Part shown: piece after piece, positions 28,374 to 38,567 of the stretch
Position numbering within the stretch: position 1 is the stretch's first letter
Layout of the letters: each line of letters begins with the position of its first letter
Program-made: the position numbers and the translations under genes
NCBI RefSeq assembly: GCF_002003465.1
Contig: NZ_BDDQ01000016.1
Location: 1 to 64,000, forward strand
Length of the DNA: 64,000 nucleotides
DNA from: Caenibacillus caldisaponilyticus
GTDB taxonomy: Bacteria > Bacillota > Bacilli > Bacillales > Sporolactobacillaceae
Direction: 5' to 3'
The notes under the pieces: model-generated
What the model saw: the letters and a program-made list of their open reading frames with translations, nothing else
What the model was told of the DNA's origin: nothing
Database searches by the model: none

Positions 28374-28492
28374 CATTTCCCTTGCGCTCCTTTTATCCGA
28401 ATGCCTTGCCACTTTATTTATATAGGAATCGCCGGGAATGCGTGCGCCAATTTTCACCGGGCAAAAGGCGGATCGTCCGCACTCTTTGCCCC

Positions 28493-29095
28493 CTAGGACG
28501 GCCGTTGCCCCATCAAGCCATAAAAGAACAGACGAACCAAATCGCGGAGCAGGGGACTATCCGGATCGTCGATGAACAGCTGCGCATGCTTGACCGTCTG
28601 ATCGTAAAACATGTTTATGTAGAAGATCACCGATTCCATGGACAGCTCCGGATGGATTTCGCCGCTTTCCTGGCCGCTCCGCACCAATTCCATGATCAGC
28701 GGCAAGCTCTTTTCTTTATAAAGCGTCTCCCAGAACTTCCAGATCTCTTTATCGCTGCCCATTAACTTCTCCATAATTTCCCTGTTTTTGAAATGCTCTT
28801 GCGTCCGGAATTCCTCAAAGATGAGGCGCTCGATCTTTTCTCGGAATCCCATCGTTTCATCGCGGATGATGTCGCGAAATTCAATATACCTTTCCTCGAT
28901 GTAGCGGATAAACACATCGCGAAATAACGCCTCTTTGCTCTTGAAATGGTTGTAGATCGTCACCGGGGAAACGCCGGCTTTTTCGGCGATGTCGTTGATT
29001 TTGACCCCCGATACGCCGCGTTCGCAAAACAGTTCGAAGGCCGCCCGGCGTATGGCCGTCTTTTTTCGCTCCTTCACTTTTTCGTAGCCGTTCAT
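28493..29095 (-). CDS. TetR/AcrR family transcriptional regulator
   Basis: 200 residues. The N-terminal helix-turn-helix is clear (INDIAEKAGVSPVTIYNHFKSKEALFRDV pattern); the C-terminal helices form the ligand pocket. The ATG at 29095 has GAGGTG nine bases upstream. It is divergent from the ABC exporter at 29290, which it most likely represses. The C-terminal sequence resembles no specific subgroup I can name. Confidence 0.9.
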   Translation of the reverse strand: MNGYEKVKERKKTAIRRAAFELFCERGVSGVKINDIAEKAGVSPVTIYNHFKSKEALFRDVFIRYIEERYIEFRDIIRDETMGFREKIERLIFEEFRTQEHFKNREIMEKLMGSDKEIWKFWETLYKEKSLPLIMELVRSGQESGEIHPELSMESVIFYINMFYDQTVKHAQLFIDDPDSPLLRDLVRLFFYGLMGQRPS

Positions 29096-29206
29096 GCACA
29101 CACACACCTCTTCATAAAAGTAACAAACTTCAAGGCAAAATACCAACCGACCGGCGCTTCGCCCCTGACGCCGGATGCCCGTTTAAATGGCCCGTAAGAT
29201 CGGCTA

Positions 29207-29234
29207 TTGACTTTTATCCAGCGCATGCTAAGAT
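29207..29234 (+). promoter_or_regulatory. promoter of the ABC exporter operon
   Basis: TTGACT (29207-29212), 16-base spacer, TAAGAT (29229-29234), with an extended TG before the -10. Confidence 0.65.
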
Positions 29235-29239
29235 GATTT

Positions 29240-29265
29240 TGAAATATACACACGTTAAAATTTCA
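29240..29265. promoter_or_regulatory. candidate TetR-family operator
   Basis: Inverted arms TGAAAT (29240-29245) and ATTTCA (29260-29265) lie just downstream of the -10, where a repressor would block transcription. Confidence 0.35.
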
Positions 29266-29289
29266 ATTTCTGAAAATTAGGAGGAAACC

Positions 29290-30177
29290 TTGATCGAGCT
29301 GAATGGTTTGACCAAAACCTTTGCCAATGGGCGCGGGATTTTCGATCTGTCGTTCCGCATTCCGGAAGGTGAAGTCTTCGGCTATCTCGGCCCGAACGGT
29401 GCGGGGAAATCGACGACGATCCGCCATTTGATGGGCTTTTTAAAACCCGAAAAAGGGTCGGCGGCGGTGTGTGGCCACGACTGCTGGCGACAAGCCCCGT
29501 TGGTGCATCAACGGGTCGGCTATTTACCCGGGGAACTCGCCTTTCCGGAAGGGATAACCGGGCGCGCGTTTCTCCGCCTCATGGCGGGCATGCGGGGAAC
29601 CCGCGATGAAAAACGGCGCGACGCGCTGCTGGAGCGCTTTCAATTGAACCCCGATATCCCGATACGGAAAATGTCCAAAGGGACGAAGCAGAAGCTCGCG
29701 ATGGTCGCCGCGTTCATGCACGATCCGGCCGTCTATATTTTGGATGAACCGACTTCAGGGCTCGACCCCGTCATGCAAAAAGTGTTCGTCGACCTGATCC
29801 TTGAAGAAAAAAACCGGGGAAAAACCGTATTGATGAGTTCGCACAGCTTTCGGGAAATCGAAAAAACGTGCGACCGCATCGCCATCATCAAACAGGGCCG
29901 CTTGATCGCGATCGAGGATATTCACACTTTGCAGCGAAAACAGCGCAAAATTTTCGAAGTGACGTTCGGCGATGAAGAGGCGGCCAAAAGGGCGGCGGCG
30001 AACGAATCCTTTGATCCGACGCGGCGAGGGCGGACCGTCGATTTTGTTGTCCAAGGCGACTACAATGCTTTTCTCGATGCGATCCGCCGGGAGTCCGTCG
30101 TCAACGTCAGCGTGCATGAACAAGATTTGGAAGACATCTTCATGGATTACTACGCCGGAGAGGGGGATGGGCGATGA
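29290..30177 (+). CDS. ABC transporter ATP-binding protein
   Basis: 295 residues. Walker A GPNGAGKST, signature MSKGTKQK, Walker B YILDEPTSGLD and the switch histidine (SSHSF) are in order; the C-terminal 80 residues are an accessory domain seen in drug and lantibiotic exporters. It starts at TTG 29290 with GGAGG five bases upstream. The stop overlaps the next start (ATGA), so the permease is coupled. Likely an exporter repressed by the adjacent TetR protein. Confidence 0.9.
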   Translation: MIELNGLTKTFANGRGIFDLSFRIPEGEVFGYLGPNGAGKSTTIRHLMGFLKPEKGSAAVCGHDCWRQAPLVHQRVGYLPGELAFPEGITGRAFLRLMAGMRGTRDEKRRDALLERFQLNPDIPIRKMSKGTKQKLAMVAAFMHDPAVYILDEPTSGLDPVMQKVFVDLILEEKNRGKTVLMSSHSFREIEKTCDRIAIIKQGRLIAIEDIHTLQRKQRKIFEVTFGDEEAAKRAAANESFDPTRRGRTVDFVVQGDYNAFLDAIRRESVVNVSVHEQDLEDIFMDYYAGEGDGR

Positions 30178-30977
30178 ATGCCGCGCTGTTTGCAACGAAT
30201 CTGAAGACCAACATGAAAAACTTTTTCAGTTACGGGATCGGTTCCGTGCTTTATCTCGCCATGATCATCTGGATTTTCCCGTCCGTTTCCAACACGGACA
30301 TGGAAAAACTGATCCGCCAAATGCCGAAAAACTTGATCGAGGCTTTTAACTTTACATCGGGCATCAGCAGTGCCGACCACTTTGTCGCCAACGAATTTTA
30401 CGGGTTGCTGTATCTGCTCATCATGGCCATATTCGCCATCACGACCGCCGTGAAATTGATCGCGCACCACGTCGACCGCGGCTCCATGGCCTTTATTCTC
30501 GCCGCGCCGCAATCGCGCGTGAAAGTGGCCTTGACCCAGGCGGCGACGCTCGTGTTCGGGCTGCTTCTGATCGCCGCGATCATGACCGTCGGTGGCTGGC
30601 TCGTCGCGCTCGCCATTCTCGGCGGAGACGGCATCCCGTTCGCGCCCTTTTTCCGGCTCAACGCGATCGGATTTCTATTGTTCTATGCGATCGCGGGCTA
30701 CGCCTTTTTCTTTTCTTGCCTGTTCAATGATGAAAAGCGGGCGCTGAGCGCCGCGTCCCTCTTGACCCTCGTCTTTTACGTGCTTGATCTCGTCGGCCGG
30801 CTCAGCGACCGGCTCGATTGGTGCCGCCATCTCTCGGTCTTTGCGGCGTATAGGCCGCAAGATTTGCTCGACGGGACGGCGCACGTCGCCGTGACCGCGA
30901 TCGGGCTGTTCGCCGCCGGCACCGCCCTTTATTTAATCGGCATCGCCCTATTCTCAAAGCGCGATTTGCCGCTGTAA
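30174..30977 (+). CDS. ABC transporter permease
   Basis: 267 residues with six hydrophobic segments and a soluble region after the first, typical of ABC-2 permeases that pair with one ATPase. It overlaps the ATPase stop by four bases. A cluster of charged residues between segments 4 and 5 (FNDEKR) should face the cytosol. The substrate is unknown. Confidence 0.85.
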   Translation: MNAALFATNLKTNMKNFFSYGIGSVLYLAMIIWIFPSVSNTDMEKLIRQMPKNLIEAFNFTSGISSADHFVANEFYGLLYLLIMAIFAITTAVKLIAHHVDRGSMAFILAAPQSRVKVALTQAATLVFGLLLIAAIMTVGGWLVALAILGGDGIPFAPFFRLNAIGFLLFYAIAGYAFFFSCLFNDEKRALSAASLLTLVFYVLDLVGRLSDRLDWCRHLSVFAAYRPQDLLDGTAHVAVTAIGLFAAGTALYLIGIALFSKRDLPL

Positions 30978-31040
30978 TAAACCGCACGGCATTCGTTTTT
31001 CAAATGGCGATCTCTTCTTGGGAAAGAGGCAAAAATGATA

Positions 31041-31062
31041 AAGGCCGCCCGCGGGCGGCCTT
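31041..31062. terminator. bidirectional terminator, permease/glpD
   Basis: Perfect palindrome AAGGCCGCCCGCGGGCGGCCTT is followed by TTATTTAG on the plus strand and TTTATCATTTTTG on the minus strand, between convergent genes. Confidence 0.82.
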
Positions 31063-31090
31063 ATTTAGTGAAGGCGTGAACGCGCCGGAC

Positions 31091-32764
31091 TTAACCCTTG
31101 TCGGGGTGTACGGCATCGTCGATCGCTTGCTGGAGTTCGCTTTTATAAGCTTCCGTTTGTTCGTCCGACCAACCGAGGTGGTTTTGCATGACCCGAACGA
31201 CCGGTTCCTGCCATTTCTTCACCCATTCCATGTCGAACAGGAGCGCCCCCGTGCGGCGGATGAAGAAATCGACCGGTTTCACCGTCATTTCCTCATCGAT
31301 GCCGTAGACGATCTGGGCGTAAATGCTCTTAGGCAGACCGGCGTTTCCGGCTTCTTCCGCGGAGGATTTAATGATATCAAAGACACGGTCGACGTTCGAG
31401 CCGTACAAGCGGACGAGTTTTTCGGCTTCCGCCTCATCCAGTCCGAGCCCGACGCCTTCGCGCGTTTTTTCCTGAACGAAGCGCGGATATCCGTCGCCCC
31501 CGCCGACATCGCCGCCGGACAACTTCACCTTATCCGTCGAACACGCCGGATAGGTTTGGCCCGTTTCTTGTTCAAGCTGTTTGGCGACCAAATCGACGGT
31601 TTTCTTCGCCATTTGCCGATAGCCGGTCAATTTGCCGCCCGCGATGGAGATCAAATTCGATTCGGAGACGAAAATTTCGTCTTTCCGCGAGATCTCCGAC
31701 GGGTCTTTGCCTTCTTCATGGATGAGCGGACGGACGCCGGCCCAACTCGATTCGATGTCGGCGGGCGTCAAGTTCAAGCTCGGGAACATGCCGTTGGCCG
31801 CTTCGAGGAGATAATCGCGGTCGGCTTCCGTCATTTTCAACCGGGTGATATCGCCGTCATAGTTCGTGTCGGTCGTGCCGATGTAGACCTTGCCGGCGCG
31901 CGGAATCGCAAAAACCATGCGGCCGTCGCCGTTCGGCGTATCGAAATAAACGGCGTTTTTCAACGGGAACCGCTTGCCGTCGATCACGATGTGGACGCCT
32001 TTCGTCAAATGGAGGTATTTTCCTTTTTTCGAATGGTCCATTTCCCGGATCGTATCGACCCACGGCCCCGTCGCGTTCACGACTTTTTTGGCATAAATGC
32101 GATACGATTCGCCGGTGATTTGATCAACGGCGCGCACCCCTTGAATCTTGCCGTTTTCATCGTACAACAGTTCGACGGCTTTCGCGTGGTTCACCGCCTT
32201 GACGCCGCGGCGCACCGCTTCTTTCATGACTTCCAGCGTCAAACGGGCATCGTCGGTGCGGTATTCGACGTAATACCCGCCGCCGAGGAGCCCTTCTTTT
32301 TTCAAGAGCGGCTCTTTCTCCAACGTTTGTTCGCGCGACAGCATCGTCCGCCGTTCCTCTTTTTTGACGCCGGCGAGAAAATCATAGATTTTCAAGCCGA
32401 TCGACGTGGTGAACTTGCCGAACGTGCCTTGTTTGTAAATGGGCAGCAGCATCCAGACCGGCGTCGTCACATGGGGGGCGTTTTCATAAACGATCGCCCG
32501 TTCCCGGCCGACTTCGGCGACGAGCTTGACCTCAAACTGCTTCAAATATCTGAGACCGCCGTGCACGAGCTTCGTCGAACGGCTGGAGGTGCCTTCGGCA
32601 AAATCGCGCATTTCGAGCAAACCGGTTTGAATGCCGCGCACCTGCGCGTCCAACGCGATGCCGGCACCGGTGATCCCCCCGCCGATGACGAGCAAATCCA
32701 ACGGTTTTTCGCTCATTTCTTTTAAAATCGCCGTTCGCTCCTTGGCTGAAAACGTAGAGGTCAT
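31091..32764 (-). CDS. glpD: glycerol-3-phosphate dehydrogenase, aerobic
   Basis: 557-residue FAD enzyme at the inner face of the membrane; oxidises glycerol 3-phosphate to dihydroxyacetone phosphate and passes electrons to quinone. The dinucleotide-binding GGGITGAGIALDA is near residue 28, followed by EGTSSRSTKLVHGGLRYL. The ATG at 32764 has AGGAGG eight bases upstream. A leader terminator at 32801-32863 separates it from glpK, which suggests independent control by GlpP antitermination, as in B. subtilis. Confidence 0.97.
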   Translation of the reverse strand: MTSTFSAKERTAILKEMSEKPLDLLVIGGGITGAGIALDAQVRGIQTGLLEMRDFAEGTSSRSTKLVHGGLRYLKQFEVKLVAEVGRERAIVYENAPHVTTPVWMLLPIYKQGTFGKFTTSIGLKIYDFLAGVKKEERRTMLSREQTLEKEPLLKKEGLLGGGYYVEYRTDDARLTLEVMKEAVRRGVKAVNHAKAVELLYDENGKIQGVRAVDQITGESYRIYAKKVVNATGPWVDTIREMDHSKKGKYLHLTKGVHIVIDGKRFPLKNAVYFDTPNGDGRMVFAIPRAGKVYIGTTDTNYDGDITRLKMTEADRDYLLEAANGMFPSLNLTPADIESSWAGVRPLIHEEGKDPSEISRKDEIFVSESNLISIAGGKLTGYRQMAKKTVDLVAKQLEQETGQTYPACSTDKVKLSGGDVGGGDGYPRFVQEKTREGVGLGLDEAEAEKLVRLYGSNVDRVFDIIKSSAEEAGNAGLPKSIYAQIVYGIDEEMTVKPVDFFIRRTGALLFDMEWVKKWQEPVVRVMQNHLGWSDEQTEAYKSELQQAIDDAVHPDKG

Positions 32765-32800
32765 GGAATGTCCCTCCTCTGTGGAAAAGTATGGTTTCTG

Positions 32801-32863
32801 AAAAGAAAAGACCACAACTCCTCCATACCACTGACCTTAGTGGATAGCGAGGCGTCATGGTCT
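32801..32863 (-). promoter_or_regulatory. glpD leader terminator, GlpP-antitermination type
   Basis: On the minus strand AGACCA (32863-32858) pairs with TGGTCT (32814-32809), with an inner CCACT/AGTGG helix and a TTTTCTTTTC tail. It lies between promoter region and start codon. In B. subtilis GlpP with glycerol 3-phosphate prevents termination at the same place. Confidence 0.72.
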
Positions 32864-32928
32864 TCTCCTGAATCATGACCTTAATTAACTTCTATATACA
32901 TATTAACATGTTCTGGTTGGATTGTACA

Positions 32929-34434
<1,506 letters not shown>

Positions 34435-34488
34435 TTATCGGATATTGACTTGATCGATTTTCAAGTGCGGCTCATGCGGGTCAGCGAT

Positions 34489-35319
34489 TTATTTCGCGAC
34501 ATTCGCCTTGGAGGCCCCGCTCGCTTGAGGCAGGTTTTTCTCGCTGAAGTAAGCGGCGAGGATGACGACGACGAGAATCACCGCGATGATCCAGAACGCC
34601 GGATCAAATTTATCAAGAAACATCGCTTTATAGAACAATGAACCGAACATGCCGCCGAGAATCGGGCCGACGACCGGGATCCACGCGTAACCCCAATTTG
34701 AGCTGCCTTTTCCGGGAATCGGCAGGACCGCGTGCGCAATGCGCGGCCCCAAATCCCGTGCCGGGTTGATCGCATAACCGGTCGTGCCGCCGAGAGACAG
34801 GCCGATCGCCACGATCAGAAAGCCGACGATGAGCGGATTCAAGCCGTCGGTAAACTTATTGGCGCCGATCGCTTGAATGCCCATGACCAAGACGAACGTG
34901 CCGATGATTTCGCTCAACAGATTGGAGAACGTGTGCGGAATCGCCGGACCGGTGGAGAAAACTCCCAATTTTTTCCCGGGATCTTCCGTCGCCCGCCAAT
35001 GCGGCAAATAGTGCAAATACACGATGCACGCGCCGAGGAAAGCGCCGATGAATTGGGCAAGGATGTAACTCGGCACTTTATCCCAGGGGAAGTCCCCCGC
35101 GATGGCCAGCCCCAGCGTGACCGCCGGGTTGAGATGGGCTCCGCTGATGTGACCGACCGCATAGACGCCGACTGCGACCGCCAATCCCCATCCCATGGTG
35201 ATGACGATCCAGCCTGAGTTCTCGGCGTTGGATTTGCGCAGGTTCACCCCCGCGCAAACGCCGCCGCCAAAAATGATGAGAATCATGGTACCGATGAGTT
35301 CCCCTAAAAAGGCTGACAT
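34489..35319 (-). CDS. glpF: glycerol uptake facilitator
   Basis: 276-residue aquaglyceroporin with six membrane spans. The two pore half-helix motifs are HLNPAVTLG and INPARDLGPR. It admits glycerol by diffusion; glpK traps it. AGGAGGAGG precedes the ATG at 35319. The promoter, cre-like site and leader terminator lie between it and glpP. Confidence 0.95.
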   Translation of the reverse strand: MSAFLGELIGTMILIIFGGGVCAGVNLRKSNAENSGWIVITMGWGLAVAVGVYAVGHISGAHLNPAVTLGLAIAGDFPWDKVPSYILAQFIGAFLGACIVYLHYLPHWRATEDPGKKLGVFSTGPAIPHTFSNLLSEIIGTFVLVMGIQAIGANKFTDGLNPLIVGFLIVAIGLSLGGTTGYAINPARDLGPRIAHAVLPIPGKGSSNWGYAWIPVVGPILGGMFGSLFYKAMFLDKFDPAFWIIAVILVVVILAAYFSEKNLPQASGASKANVAK

Positions 35320-35368
35320 GACGTTTTTCCTCCTCCTATTAATCCCTTAAATTTTATTTTTTCGTAAG

Positions 35369-35442
35369 CGAAATGAAGAAGAGACCCACAAAAAGCGCGA
35401 TTCATGCCACACAGCGCAGCATGCCGGATTTTTGTGAGCCTC
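35369..35442 (-). promoter_or_regulatory. glpF leader terminator, GlpP-antitermination type
   Basis: On the minus strand the arms GAGgCTCACAAAAA (35442-35429) and TTTTTGTGGGTCTC (35394-35381) form a long hairpin, followed by TTCTTCATTT. It is between the promoter and the start codon, as in the GlpP-controlled glpFK leader. Confidence 0.75.
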
Positions 35443-35474
35443 AACTCTCATTCACTGGTTATGAACTTGCTTTC

Positions 35475-35503
35475 AGTATATCCGGTAAAGAAAGCGCTGT
35501 CAA
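35475..35503 (-). promoter_or_regulatory. glpFK promoter with overlapping cre-like site
   Basis: TTGACA (35503-35498), 17 bases, TATACT (35480-35475): near consensus. The 14 bases at 35489-35502 (minus strand TGACAGCGCTTTCT) match the catabolite-responsive element TGWAANCGNTNWCA at 12 positions and cover the -35 to spacer, where CcpA binding would block RNA polymerase. Confidence 0.78.
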
Positions 35504-35532
35504 TATTTTTTTACGATTTTTTGACGATTTTT

Positions 35533-36084
35533 TTACGGTTTCCAAAGCTCCGGAAGCGAGGTGGAAATCGCCGTCGCTCCGGCGTTTAACGCCTGCTTTA
35601 TTTCATCCTCCGACCGGATCAGCCCGCCGGCGATGATCGGCGTGCCGGTCGTCTGATGGACTTCTCTGATCATTTTCGGAACGATGCCCGGCAGGACTTC
35701 AATAAAATCCGGACGGATTTTTTCGAACTGCCGGTAACTTGTTTCCACCGCGATCGAATCGAGCAAAAACAAGCGCTGCACGGTGATGAGTCCGCGTTTT
35801 TTGGCGATCGAAAGCACATTGGATCGCGTCGATATGATCCCCTCCGGCCGGATGACTTGGCAGATGTATTCGGCGGCATGCTCGTCGTTTTTCAACCCCT
35901 GAACGAGATCGGCGTGCAACAAAATTTTCTTGCCGCTTCTCCGCGCCAGCCGCACCATGTCATGCAACCAAGCGAGATGGGTCTCCAACAAAACCAAATA
36001 GCCAAACGAATCGTATTGGAGCAATTTTTCGAAGTCCTTCATGCGGCGGATCGCGGGCAGAATCTTTTGACCGTCAAAATCCAT
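35533..36084 (-). CDS. glpP: glycerol uptake operon antiterminator
   Basis: 183-residue GlpP family protein. In B. subtilis it binds glycerol 3-phosphate and the glp leader RNAs, letting transcription pass the leader terminators and stabilising the message. The sequence ends in TPIIAGGLIRSEDEIKQAL and GATAISTS, a TIM-barrel-like phosphate pattern. The ATG at 36084 follows GGGAG. It lies 62 bases after the HPr-like gene, so the DHA operon transcript can include it, and just before the glpFK promoter. Confidence 0.92.
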   Translation of the reverse strand: MDFDGQKILPAIRRMKDFEKLLQYDSFGYLVLLETHLAWLHDMVRLARRSGKKILLHADLVQGLKNDEHAAEYICQVIRPEGIISTRSNVLSIAKKRGLITVQRLFLLDSIAVETSYRQFEKIRPDFIEVLPGIVPKMIREVHQTTGTPIIAGGLIRSEDEIKQALNAGATAISTSLPELWKP

Positions 36085-36146
36085 TATGCTCCCGCCCTTT
36101 TTCAGCTTGTTTGGGCACGCCATCGGGCCGGGAGGGACGCGAACGC

Positions 36147-36404
36147 TCAGATGCGCTTCTGCAAAAAGTTTTCCACGCAAGCGAGCGCTTCGCTTTCATC
36201 GGCGCCTTCGGCAATGATTTCGATCACATCGTTTTCTCTGACCGACGTCGCCATGATCTGCAGAATGCTTTTCAAATTGACTTTATTCTGGCCGTTCAAA
36301 AAATAGACGTCGCTCTTGAAATCCTTCAAGCGCTTGACGAGTTCCCCCGCCGGCCTGGCATGCAAACCGTTCTCTATCTTAACCTCTACCGTCTTTTTAA
36401 TCAA
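36147..36404 (-). CDS. HPr-like phosphocarrier protein of the DHA operon
   Basis: 85 residues. His15 lies in ENGLHARPAG and Ser46 in KVNLKSILQI, the two phosphorylation positions of HPr. It starts at TTG (36404), with AAGGGATG upstream; an ATG seen nearby is in another frame and stops at once. Directly downstream of the EIIA-type dhaM, it probably supplies phosphate from enzyme I to DhaM. E. coli fuses these parts in one DhaM; most Gram-positive DHA kinases use the general HPr. It may instead be the organism's only HPr, but ptsI is not adjacent. Confidence 0.85.
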   Translation of the reverse strand: MIKKTVEVKIENGLHARPAGELVKRLKDFKSDVYFLNGQNKVNLKSILQIMATSVRENDVIEIIAEGADESEALACVENFLQKRI

Positions 36405-36428
36405 CGTGTTTTCATCCCTTATCTCTCT

Positions 36429-36818
36429 TTATGAAAGTTTACTAAATGTCTTCGCTTGGCTCGCCGCATCGGCGACTTCGCCCAGCGAACCGCCGATGCC
36501 GGCCTGGACGACGGCGGCGTAAGCGCCTTCGACCAACGGAGCGTCGCAAATGGTCACGTTCGCGTTGCCATCCAACATTTCCACGGCCATTTCAGCGTTG
36601 AGCCGGGCGCTGCCGAGGTCGAACAAAAGGGCGACGCCGTCCTCCGAATAAACGCTTTCAATGGCGTCCTTGATTTTCAGGGCGCTCGTGCCGATGTCGT
36701 TTTCATCGGTGCCCCCGGCCACGGCGATGGCCACGTCCGGTTGGACTTGTTCCAGCAGTTTCTTCAAACCGTGCACGAGTTCGTGGCTATGGGAAACCAA
36801 GACAAGACTGACCGCCAT
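36429..36818 (-). CDS. dhaM: dihydroxyacetone kinase phosphotransfer subunit (EIIA-Man type)
   Basis: 129 residues, an EIIA-mannose fold with the active histidine at position 10 (VLVSHSHELV). It carries phosphate from HPr to ADP bound on DhaL. Only the EIIA domain is present, with no HPr or enzyme I extension. Its ATG overlaps the dhaL TAA by one base (TAATG). Confidence 0.92.
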   Translation of the reverse strand: MAVSLVLVSHSHELVHGLKKLLEQVQPDVAIAVAGGTDENDIGTSALKIKDAIESVYSEDGVALLFDLGSARLNAEMAVEMLDGNANVTICDAPLVEGAYAAVVQAGIGGSLGEVADAASQAKTFSKLS

Positions 36819-37438
36819 TATGCCTTCACACCTTTTAATTCGTTAAATAGGGTGTCGAACAAGAGATAAGAAGAGTAGGCGCCGGGATCCAAGTGCCCGA
36901 TCGAACGCTTGCCGAGATAAGCGGCCCGGCCTTTCGTCGCTTCCAAGTCTTTCGTTTTTTCCAATGAAGCTTCCGCGAGCGCCCGCAGTTCGTCGAAATC
37001 GACGGCACCATCGTAGGACAGCCATTTTTCAACGACCGGCTCCCAGACATCCACCATCGTTTTTTGGCCGAGTTCGGCCTTTCCGCGCTGTTTGATGCCG
37101 ATTAAGCTTTCTTTAAAAGCTTCGCCCAACTCGCGAACCGTCACGTCGGCCTTGCCTTTCAAATACGCGGCCGCCTTGAGAAACGCGGTGCCGTACAGCG
37201 GACCGGAAGCCCCGCCGACTTTGGCAATGAGCGTCATCGCCACCGTTTGCATCAAGCCGGCGATGTCCGCCGGTTCGTTGTCCCGGATTTTTTGAACGGC
37301 TTCCGCAAATCCTCGCGACATGTTCACGCCGTGATCCCCGTCGCCGATGGCGCGGTCCAACTCCGAAAGAAAGTCTTTTTTCTCCTGAATGCGTTCATTG
37401 ACGGTGAAGAGCCAATTTTTGATGACGTCTTTTTGCAT
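36818..37438 (-). CDS. dhaL: dihydroxyacetone kinase subunit L
   Basis: 206 residues. The Mg-ADP site is ELDRAIGDGDHGVNMSRGF, with the conserved aspartates. In the PTS form ADP stays bound as a coenzyme and is rephosphorylated by DhaM. The ATG at 37438 has GGGGAG upstream; an alternative start overlapping dhaK is not needed. It ends one base into dhaM. Confidence 0.94.
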   Translation of the reverse strand: MQKDVIKNWLFTVNERIQEKKDFLSELDRAIGDGDHGVNMSRGFAEAVQKIRDNEPADIAGLMQTVAMTLIAKVGGASGPLYGTAFLKAAAYLKGKADVTVRELGEAFKESLIGIKQRGKAELGQKTMVDVWEPVVEKWLSYDGAVDFDELRALAEASLEKTKDLEATKGRAAYLGKRSIGHLDPGAYSSYLLFDTLFNELKGVKA

Positions 37439-37461
37439 GGTTCTCTCCCCTTCTCGTGTTG

Positions 37462-38454
37462 TCATTTCCATGCCGGCGCATCGGTTTCGGCATCCAACAA
37501 TTCGGCGAGCTGATCGTCCAGTTTGAGAACGGAAACCGAACAGCCGGCCATTTCCAAAGACGTCATGTATTCGCCGACGAAGGTTTTGTGGACATGAACG
37601 TTTTGGCCCGCCAGAATCTCGGCTACTTTTCGATTCAAAATATAAAGTTCCATCAGCGGCGTGCCGCCGAGGCCGTTGATCATCACAGCGACTTTGTCGC
37701 CGGCCGCAAGACCGAGTTCAGGCAGAATTTTATCCATGAGCAGCTGTGCGATTTCGTCCGCCGTTTTGATCTTCGTCCGTTCAATGCCCGGCTCGCCGTG
37801 GATGCCCATGCCGATTTCCATTTCGTCATCACCGATCTCAAAGCCCGGTTTCCCGGCGGCGGGAATGGTGCACGGCGTCAGGGCGATGCCCATGCTTTTC
37901 ACGTTTTCGATGACCTTGCGGGCGACGGCTTCGACATCTTCCAATGTCCCGCCTTTATCGGCCATCGCGCCGGCGATCTTATGGACAAATACGGTGCCGG
38001 CGATGCCCCTCCGGCCGGTCGTGTACGTGCTGTTTTCCACCGCGACGTCGTCGTTGACGATGACTTTGGCGACTTTGATGCCTTCGGCTTCCGCCATGTC
38101 CGCCGCCATTTCAAAGTTCATGACGTCGCCCGTATAGTTTTTGATGATCATCAGAACCCCTTTGCCGCCGTCGATCGCTTTAATGCCTTCGTACACTTGG
38201 TCGGGCGTCGGCGAGGTAAACACTTCCCCGGCGACGGCCGCGTCAAGCATGCCTTTGCCGACGTATCCCCCATGCGCGGGTTCGTGTCCGCTGCCGCCGC
38301 CGCTTATAAGGGCGACTTTGCCTTGAACGGGGGCGTCTTTGCGGACGATGACCGTGGTGCCTTCAATGTTTTTCAGCTTGTCCGGATGCGCCGCGATGAC
38401 CCCCTCGATCATTTCTTGGACGACGCGATTCGGATCGTTGATGACCTTTTTCAT
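37462..38454 (-). CDS. dhaK: dihydroxyacetone kinase subunit K
   Basis: 330 residues; binds dihydroxyacetone covalently as a hemiaminal on His219 (in MGMGIHGEPGIER). The SGGGSGHEPAHGGYVG stretch near residue 51 is typical. With DhaL and DhaM it forms dihydroxyacetone phosphate from PEP-derived phosphate. First gene after the sigma-54 promoter; GGGGG lies eight bases before the ATG. Confidence 0.95.
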   Translation of the reverse strand: MKKVINDPNRVVQEMIEGVIAAHPDKLKNIEGTTVIVRKDAPVQGKVALISGGGSGHEPAHGGYVGKGMLDAAVAGEVFTSPTPDQVYEGIKAIDGGKGVLMIIKNYTGDVMNFEMAADMAEAEGIKVAKVIVNDDVAVENSTYTTGRRGIAGTVFVHKIAGAMADKGGTLEDVEAVARKVIENVKSMGIALTPCTIPAAGKPGFEIGDDEMEIGMGIHGEPGIERTKIKTADEIAQLLMDKILPELGLAAGDKVAVMINGLGGTPLMELYILNRKVAEILAGQNVHVHKTFVGEYMTSLEMAGCSVSVLKLDDQLAELLDAETDAPAWK

Positions 38455-38498
38455 CTTTTCATCCCCCTATTTTTTAATGAGCTTCTCGACATATTAAT

Positions 38499-38516
38499 AA
38501 GCAAATTCCATGCCAA
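38499..38516 (-). promoter_or_regulatory. sigma-54 (SigL) promoter of dhaKLM
   Basis: The minus strand reads TTGGCATGGAATTTGCTT. GG (-24) and GC (-12) are separated by exactly 10 bases, and both hexamer cores fit YTGGCAC-N5-TTGCW with one mismatch. It lies 45 bases before dhaK, next to a gene for a sigma-54 activator. Confidence 0.85.
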
Positions 38517-38547
38517 AAAACGGAGCCCGTTCTGACAAGTTTTTAAA

Positions 38548-38561
38548 TGTATGCGCTTTCT
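38548..38561. promoter_or_regulatory. cre-like site near the dhaK promoter
   Basis: TGTATGCGCTTTCT fits TGWAANCGNTNWCA at 12 of 14 positions, between the palindrome and the sigma-54 promoter. CcpA control is plausible by analogy with the levanase operon but unproven. Confidence 0.35.
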
Positions 38562-38567
38562 TTGTCT

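Noticed and set aside
31004-32725. A 573-codon open frame on the plus strand, antisense to glpD.
   Set aside because: Same reasons: exact overlap with glpD, poor composition, and a terminator (31041-31062) inside its first codons.
37456-38535. A 359-codon plus-strand frame antisense to dhaK.
   Set aside because: Shadow of dhaK; no start signal and no family features.
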